DNA of 47,283 nucleotides, from positions 1 through 47,283 of the forward strand of contig CAMYLA010000072.1 in assembly GCA_947259095.1 (NCBI GenBank), given 5' to 3'. This stretch comes from an uncultured Acidimicrobiaceae bacterium. Its GTDB lineage: Bacteria > Actinomycetota > Acidimicrobiia > Acidimicrobiales > SZUA-35. Positions 42,678-47,283 of this stretch are shown piece by piece (position 1 is the stretch's first letter; every line of letters starts with the position of its first letter). Both the position numbers and the translations under genes were made by a program. The notes under the pieces are model-generated. The model was not told the origin of the DNA and ran no database searches. It saw only the letters and a program-made list of their open reading frames with translations.

Positions 42678-43601
42678 CTACCGGGCGGTCGGGTCGAGCG
42701 CACTGGGCAACGGCCGTTGGTGCACGATCGTCAATCGATCGGTGGACCGCGTCAGTGCGACGTAGAGCAGGCTCAGACCATTCGGTTCATCGAGAAATCG
42801 GGCCGGTTCGACAACGAAGACGGTGTCGAATTCCAGCCCCTTGGCCTTCCACGGCGTCAGTGCTCGGGGCCGGTGGCGCTCGTCAATCGCGGTCAGGTCG
42901 GGCAGATCGAAGCCGATGACCGCCGGCCGCTGTTCGACCCTGGCGCCGTCGCTGGACGCCCCAACACCGACATCGCCATCGGCATCGGCATTGGCATTGG
43001 CATTGGCATTGGCATTGGACACCAGTGCGGCCAGGTCCTCGTCGACCGATGGCACCTGGATGATGTCCGGCGTCCGACCGGAGCGGCGAACCGCCCGGGA
43101 CTGCGGCAGGCCAGGGGCCAGCTCCTCCAGAACCGATGCCGCCAGATCATTGATCTCGGCCGGCGATCGGTAGTTGGTGGTGAGGTTCTGCTGATCGAAC
43201 AGGGACAACTCCGGTGGAAGGTGATCGTCCCAGGTGCCAGGTTCCCCGATCGACCGCTGAGCGAGGTCCCCGAGCATGGTGACAGCACCCTTGCGGGAGC
43301 GTCGGACCACCATTCGCCATTGCATCGGCGTCAGGTCCTGGGCTTCGTCGACGATCACATGCCCGAATCGCCAGACCTGCTCATCGACCGCCAGTTGACG
43401 GACCGTTGCGCTGCGCTGGGCGATCTCGTCCGGCCGCTCCACGTCGAGCTCCTGGAACGGATTGCCCTCGGCGTCGAGCATCGGTTGGTTGTTGTCAGGC
43501 GCCCGAACCGTCCGATCGACTGCGCCGCCGGTGGTCCGCGCCGGTAGCTCGGCGCCCGGATCGAGCGGGTCGATCAGCCGATCGGACGAGGCGTCGGTCA
43601 T
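42678..43601 (-). CDS. helR: HelR/HelD-type helicase, C-terminal half (Walker B to motif VI)
   Basis: A 307-residue polypeptide with the second half of a UvrD-like SF1 core: FGHVIVDEAQDLTPMQWRM (Walker B/motif II), VTMLGDLAQRS (motif III), NLTTNYRSPAEI (motif IV) and LSLLYVALTRSTDRLTIVH (motif VI). ATG 43601 overlaps the stop of the N-terminal half by ATGA. HelR/HelD proteins remove RNA polymerase from DNA and can confer rifamycin tolerance in actinobacteria. An unusual NANANANANADADGD tract lies at about residue 195. The half should only work together with its partner. Confidence 0.85.
   Translation of the reverse strand: MTDASSDRLIDPLDPGAELPARTTGGAVDRTVRAPDNNQPMLDAEGNPFQELDVERPDEIAQRSATVRQLAVDEQVWRFGHVIVDEAQDLTPMQWRMVVRRSRKGAVTMLGDLAQRSIGEPGTWDDHLPPELSLFDQQNLTTNYRSPAEINDLAASVLEELAPGLPQSRAVRRSGRTPDIIQVPSVDEDLAALVSNANANANANADADGDVGVGASSDGARVEQRPAVIGFDLPDLTAIDERHRPRALTPWKAKGLEFDTVFVVEPARFLDEPNGLSLLYVALTRSTDRLTIVHQRPLPSALDPTAR
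42975..43018. repeat. 6-bp coding tandem repeats (GGCATT) in the HelR C-terminal half
   Basis: About seven copies of GGCATT/GGCATC encode alternating Asn-Ala/Asp-Ala on the minus strand. The unit is two codons, so length change keeps the frame. It lies between motif IV and motif VI regions, in a likely surface loop. Confidence 0.85.
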
Positions 43602-45283
43602 GGTTCGCTCTCGTAGCGCTCGTCGAGCACGGAGGTGTCGAACATCGACTCGACGCCGGCGCGGCCGGCGGCCGACGATGGGCCATCACCGGATCCGAGC
43701 TCGTCGAACAAGCCATCGAGCGACTCGTCCTCGACATCGTTCCGGTCTTCATCGTCGCCGCCGTCGAGATCGGCCGCCTCCGCCAACTCGAATTCGTCGC
43801 GCTCGTCACGCTCGTGAATCCGCTCGTCATCGTCCTCCCTGGCGAGCGAGATCCCCAACAAGGCCAGGAGCTCGTCAAGCAGCGGGATGTCGGCGTTGGA
43901 CCACCGGATGTCACCCACCGACTTGAACGGGGTTCGAGGCCGACGCATCATGTCCAGTTCGTCGAGCTCGAACTTGGTGGACCGGGCCGCCGACCGCAGC
44001 AGCGCCGCCGACCCGAAGAGATCGTTCAAGGCCTGCTCGGGAGTCAAGGAGGGCCAGTGGCGGAGCAGGAACTCCCTCACCGCCTCCGAGCGCCGAAAGT
44101 GCTCGCGGGCCTCCTCCCGATTGTGGAACGACGGGTCGAACACTTCGGCGGTCAGCGCCTCGATCACCTCGAATCGGAAGAAGTCCGCTCCTTCGTTGTG
44201 AGTCGAGTACTGCCCGGCCCGCTGGAACAGGTCGCTGAACACGTCGACCGGCACCGAGACCCGCCGACCCCCGTACCAGACGTTGAGCGGTTCGGTCGGC
44301 GGGCGACGGCGGTCGGCGACGGCGTCGGCCAGCAGGGCCGCCATGTCGAGGCGACCCTTCAGCGCCGCCACCGCCTCGTCCTCCGCGGCGCCACGTCGAA
44401 CGCCGGGGTACAGCTCCGGTGCGGTGACCGAAAGCACGCCGGTCTCCCCCAGCGAAGGCAAGACGCCGGCAATGTAGCTGAGGAACTCCGACGTCGGCCC
44501 GATGATCAGCACCCCGGTGTCGGACAGGGCTTCCCGCTGGGCGTAGAGCAGGTAGGCGGCCCGGTGCAGGGCCACGACGGTCTTGCCGGTGCCCGGACCA
44601 CCCTGGACGACGAGTGGTTCGTCACCGGGAGCTCGGATGATCGCATCCTGTTCGGCCTGGATCGTGGCGACAACCGACCGCATCTGATCCCGGGTGGGTG
44701 CGGTCACAGACGCCAGCAGGGCCGCTTCCCCCCGGAGACCGATCTCGTCGGCTGCGGCGTCGAGGTCGAAGAGTTCATCGGAGTAGCTGACCAGCTCGTC
44801 CGCTGCGCCGTTGCTGCCGTCTCCGTAGAGGAAGTTTCGGCGGCGATCCACGCCCATACGTTTGAGCGGCGTGGCCTGATAGAAGGGTATGGCGGCCGGC
44901 GCCCGCCAGTCGATGAGCAAGACCTCGTCGTCATCGATGACGCTGAGCCTGCCGATGTACTGTCGGCGACCCCCGGCATCGGCGATGTGTCCAAACGCCA
45001 GCGCACGCCCGGCGGCGCGCAGTTCGTTCACCCGGCGCACCGCATGCATGGCCCGATCCGATGTCTGACGAACCAGTGCGGCGGCCACGGCGGCATCGGC
45101 CTCGGCATCCTCGTCGAAAATATCCTTGATACCCTCCTCGGTCATCTCGGCCGCCTCGTCGGCCAGACGGGTTGCCATGGCGACGGCCCGATCGATGTGG
45201 GCAGCCTGAGCGCGACGAATCCGGTCGAGGGCCAGACGCTCGGCGGCGAGCTCGGCAGCGAGCACGTCCTCGGGCTGCGTCAT
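43598..45283 (-). CDS. helR: HelR/HelD-type helicase, N-terminal half (Walker A)
   Basis: A 561-residue protein. The N-terminal coiled coil (residues of about 1-60) would enter the RNA polymerase secondary channel. YIGRLSVIDDDEVLLIDWRA is the HelD-specific 1A-adjacent region, and VVQGGPGTGKTVVALHRAAY (near 235) is Walker A. PTSEFLSYIAGVLPSLGE and a helical domain follow. An acidic low-complexity linker (DDDERIHERDERDEFELAEA onward) ends at TGA 43598. Walker B and later motifs are only in the overlapping ORF downstream. Known HelR proteins are a single chain of about 700-770 residues. ATG 45283 follows a perfect inverted repeat at 45326-45361. Confidence 0.88.
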   Translation of the reverse strand: MTQPEDVLAAELAAERLALDRIRRAQAAHIDRAVAMATRLADEAAEMTEEGIKDIFDEDAEADAAVAAALVRQTSDRAMHAVRRVNELRAAGRALAFGHIADAGGRRQYIGRLSVIDDDEVLLIDWRAPAAIPFYQATPLKRMGVDRRRNFLYGDGSNGAADELVSYSDELFDLDAAADEIGLRGEAALLASVTAPTRDQMRSVVATIQAEQDAIIRAPGDEPLVVQGGPGTGKTVVALHRAAYLLYAQREALSDTGVLIIGPTSEFLSYIAGVLPSLGETGVLSVTAPELYPGVRRGAAEDEAVAALKGRLDMAALLADAVADRRRPPTEPLNVWYGGRRVSVPVDVFSDLFQRAGQYSTHNEGADFFRFEVIEALTAEVFDPSFHNREEAREHFRRSEAVREFLLRHWPSLTPEQALNDLFGSAALLRSAARSTKFELDELDMMRRPRTPFKSVGDIRWSNADIPLLDELLALLGISLAREDDDERIHERDERDEFELAEAADLDGGDDEDRNDVEDESLDGLFDELGSGDGPSSAAGRAGVESMFDTSVLDERYESEP

Positions 45284-45325
45284 CGGGGTGACGTCGGTTT
45301 CGATACTTGCAGGATCGCAGCTGGC

Positions 45326-45361
45326 GAGCCGATTGCGACGGATCGAGCCAGCAATCGGCTC
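45326..45361. promoter_or_regulatory. 11-bp perfect inverted repeat upstream of helR
   Basis: GAGCCGATTGC and GCAATCGGCTC flank 14 bases, 43-78 bp before the helR start. It could be an operator or an mRNA hairpin. In Streptomyces and Nocardia relatives, helR-type rifamycin-response genes carry an inverted-repeat element (RAE), and this site occupies a comparable place though its sequence differs. Confidence 0.5.
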
Positions 45362-45468
45362 CCGGGACGGTCGACGGCCGACCGTTCGACCCGGCCGTCA
45401 CGCCCTGCGGTGAAACCAGCGATTTCCGACGTGGACCGGTCGGCCATGAGATAACATTGCCTGATCTT

Positions 45469-45546
45469 GGTGGCCGTAGCTCAGTTGGTTAGAGCGCCAG
45501 GTTGTGATCCTGGATGTCGGGGGTTCGAATCCCCTCGGTCACCCCA
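45469..45546 (+). tRNA. tRNA-His (anticodon GTG)
   Basis: Cloverleaf with GTGGCCG/CGGTCAC acceptor, an extra 5' G pairing with discriminator C (the His hallmark), the anticodon arm CCAGG-TTGTGAT-CCTGG and T arm GGGGG-TTCGAAT-CCCCT. CCA is encoded. Confidence 0.95.
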
Positions 45547-45617
45547 AGTCGACGGAATCTTCGGTTGGTCCCGCTTACCGATAGAGTTCGACGGCAGGCG
45601 GCTCGTCCGCTCAAGTA

Positions 45618-45693
45618 GCGCCTCTAGCTCAATTGGCAGAGCATCGGACTCTTAATCCGCAGGTTCTGGGTTCAAGTCCCAGGGGGCGTACCA
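45618..45693 (+). tRNA. tRNA-Lys (anticodon CTT)
   Basis: Cloverleaf with GCGCCTC/GGGGCGT acceptor (two G-U pairs), CGGA-centred anticodon arm with loop CTCTTAA, T arm CTGGG-TTCAAGT-CCCAG and encoded CCA. An integrase gene follows 90 bp downstream. Confidence 0.95.
45665..45693 (+). other. Probable attachment site in the 3' end of tRNA-Lys
   Basis: Integrases of the tyrosine family commonly recombine at tRNA 3' ends. The T arm to CCA here, immediately before an intact integrase, is the natural att core. The second copy would be outside this window. Confidence 0.5.
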
Positions 45694-45751
45694 ACAAAAC
45701 CGCAGGTCACAGGCCCTGTCCTGAGATGAGATAGCATCGGGCTGCTGTCAT

Positions 45752-45773
45752 AATCTCACAAGAATCTCACAAG
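45752..45773 (+). repeat. Two tandem 11-bp repeats (AATCTCACAAG), possible integrase arm sites
   Basis: Two perfect adjacent copies lie between tRNA-Lys and the integrase start, the place where lambda-type integrases keep arm-type binding sites. The sequence is AT-rich relative to the surroundings. Confidence 0.6.
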
Positions 45774-45782
45774 GCTGACAAA

Positions 45783-46922
45783 ATGGTGTCCTACTGTGTC
45801 GGTATGCGGGGTTCGATACGGGTCAAGAAGCCTGGGACGTGGGAGCTGGTCGTCGACATCGGCAGAGATCCGCTCACGAGGCGCCGCCGCCAGCGGAGCC
45901 GGACCTTCCACGGCACTAAGCGAGAAGCGGAGCGCGAGCTCCGGCGCCTCGTGACCAGCGTCGAAGACGGAAGGATGACCGGCACCGATGTTGTAGTGGC
46001 TGACCTGCTGGGCCGGTGGCTCGAACTGGCTTCCGATCAACTCTCGCCTACCACGATTCGCGAGTACCGCCGCCTCGTCGAGAAACGCATTGGGCCGGCC
46101 ATCGGATCAGTGCCGCTGACGAAGCTCACCACCGCTCAACTCGATGAGTTCTATCAGGCGCTCACCAAGCAAGCCGGCTTGGCGCCGGCCTCGGTCCGCC
46201 AGATCCACTCGATCATCCGACGTGGCCTGAGGCAGGGTGTCAAGTGGGGATGGATTGAGCACAACGTCGCTGTCAACGCCACACCCCCAGTTCTACGTTC
46301 CAGGCGGATTGAACCTCCATCACTCGACATGATCCGGTCGCTCATCAGTGCGGCCGAGGCCTACGACCCATCATTTGGCGTACTCGTACGAATCGCCATC
46401 GCGACCGGACTTCGTCGAGGCGAGCTTTGTGGCCTCCGATGGATCGATATTGACCTCGATCAGTGCAGACTCCACGTGAGGCGATCGGTGGCAGCCATCC
46501 CGGGCGGAGCCACAGAAAAGTCAACCAAGACTGGGACCTCACGAAAGCTCTCGATCGATATGGCAACAGCACAACAGCTCGGCGATCATCTCCGCCGTAT
46601 GGAGGATCGAGCCGCATCGGCCGACGAGCTACTCTTGCCCGACGGCTACCTCTTCAGTCATTCGCCCGACGGTTCGACACCATGGCATCCTGACAACGTC
46701 ACCGGCGCATTCCGCCGCTTGCCACCGAACCAGGGCAACATTCGTTTCCACGACCTGCGCCACGCACACGCCACACAGCTCCTCGCCCGCGGCGTCGATG
46801 TCACGACGGTGAGCGGACGCCTTGGACACGCCAACTCATCGACCACGTTGAACATCTATGCTCACGTCCTCGACGAAAAGGATCACGCCGCCGCCGAACT
46901 CATCGGTGAACTTCTCGAGTAG
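45783..46922 (+). CDS. int: Tyrosine-type site-specific integrase, intact
   Basis: A 379-residue phage/ICE integrase. It has an N-terminal arm-binding domain (MRGSIRVKKPGTWELVVDIG), a SAM-like core-binding domain (WLELASDQLSPTTIREYRRL) and a catalytic domain with the complete set: Arg in ATGLRRGELCGLRW, HxxR in FHDLRHAHATQ, His in SGRLGHANSSTT and nucleophile Tyr in LNIYAHVLDEKD. ATG 45783 opens the frame; ATG 45804 fits the family's usual MRGSI start and may be the real one. Position next to tRNA-Lys indicates the left end of an integrated element running beyond the window. Confidence 0.92.
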   Translation: MVSYCVGMRGSIRVKKPGTWELVVDIGRDPLTRRRRQRSRTFHGTKREAERELRRLVTSVEDGRMTGTDVVVADLLGRWLELASDQLSPTTIREYRRLVEKRIGPAIGSVPLTKLTTAQLDEFYQALTKQAGLAPASVRQIHSIIRRGLRQGVKWGWIEHNVAVNATPPVLRSRRIEPPSLDMIRSLISAAEAYDPSFGVLVRIAIATGLRRGELCGLRWIDIDLDQCRLHVRRSVAAIPGGATEKSTKTGTSRKLSIDMATAQQLGDHLRRMEDRAASADELLLPDGYLFSHSPDGSTPWHPDNVTGAFRRLPPNQGNIRFHDLRHAHATQLLARGVDVTTVSGRLGHANSSTTLNIYAHVLDEKDHAAAELIGELLE

Positions 46923-47283
46923 TGGCGCGAAGGTCCGCCTCGCCCTGCCAAAGAATCGAAGCCTGCCGTCGCCCGGCCCTGTAGCGGATTGCGACTCCTG
47001 GTCACCGCTGCTCCTGCCCGATAGGTGACGATCACCGTCGTCGCAGCTGGGCTCCCTCGATGGCACCTGTGCAGCAACTGGCGGCTTGCGGGCCTAGGTC
47101 CAAATTCGCAGGTCGTGACCTGTGTCTACCCCCAGGAAAATTAGAGCCGTCCGAGCCAGTCCGAATGTGTCCGGATAGGCCTGTTCTGTACGGACCGCAG
47201 TCCACTCAGTCCGACCATTCCGACAGAGTCCAGTGAGTTCTGGAATTTCTGCATACATTCTACATACATCGCCCAAGGCCCTT
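46923..47283. other. 361 bp downstream of the integrase without a supported gene
   Basis: Only short shadow frames are present. CAGTCCGA appears at about 47156 and 47208, and an AT-rich stretch with repeated ACATAC-like steps lies at about 47252-47270. It could be a regulatory region for element genes beyond the edge. Confidence 0.4.

Overview
The window is about 47 kb of high-GC actinobacterial DNA. Genes are dense, with strongly G/C-ending codons and many GTG starts. Two luciferase-like oxidoreductases that look F420-type, a HelR-type RNA polymerase helicase, DUF4214 modules, an LAFTG-type surface protein and an Rpf-like muralytic enzyme together suggest an uncultured-type member of the class Acidimicrobiia (inference; no rRNA is present to confirm it).

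Layout. 1-7.2 kb is a metabolic and regulatory block: MarR fragment, YtcJ-like amidohydrolase, CobW-type GTPase, PTP-like phosphatase, SnoaL-like protein, CinA/PncC domain, two LLM-class oxidoreductases and a winged-helix regulator. 7.2-25.7 kb is rich in cell-envelope genes: a membrane protein, an EEP-family hydrolase, a PASTA protein whose kinase domain has lost its catalytic residues, a PadR regulator with a likely operator, an M23 peptidase with DUF4214, an FAH-family enzyme, an M24 peptidase, an LAFTG-anchored repeat protein, a galactose-oxidase-like copper radical oxidase with DUF4214 domains (frameshifted near its 3' end), an Rpf-like protein under a CRP-like site, and DUF2510/Excalibur-type proteins. 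25.8-35.9 kb mixes intact genes with debris: an N-truncated HTTM remnant, a coupled methyltransferase and unknown-protein pair, a terpene-cyclase-fold protein with a degenerate partial copy 4 kb away in the opposite orientation, a subtilase ending in 15 TWSG(A) repeats, and a SARP-type regulator.

36-42.6 kb looks like an eroded island. It holds a FAD monooxygenase, a methyltransferase, an IS982-type element, PspC and HAD genes, then a decayed rve-type transposase abutting the 3' end of a tyrosine integrase, next to the 3' end of tRNA-Arg(TCT). 42.7-45.3 kb encodes HelR as two ORFs overlapping by ATGA, split between Walker A and Walker B. tRNA-His and tRNA-Lys follow. An intact tyrosine integrase begins 90 bp past tRNA-Lys, so a second, probably live, integrated element likely starts there and runs off the right edge.

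How the genes relate. The 8-22 kb block is a wall sensing and remodelling neighbourhood: PASTA domains bind muropeptides or lipid II in known families, and the M23 and Rpf-like enzymes cut peptidoglycan. A surface-anchored protein and a secreted copper oxidase accompany them. The most unusual items are the PASTA pseudokinase, the copper radical oxidase-DUF4214 fusion with a candidate structured leader, and the bipartite HelR. No CRISPR array or obvious defence operon was seen.
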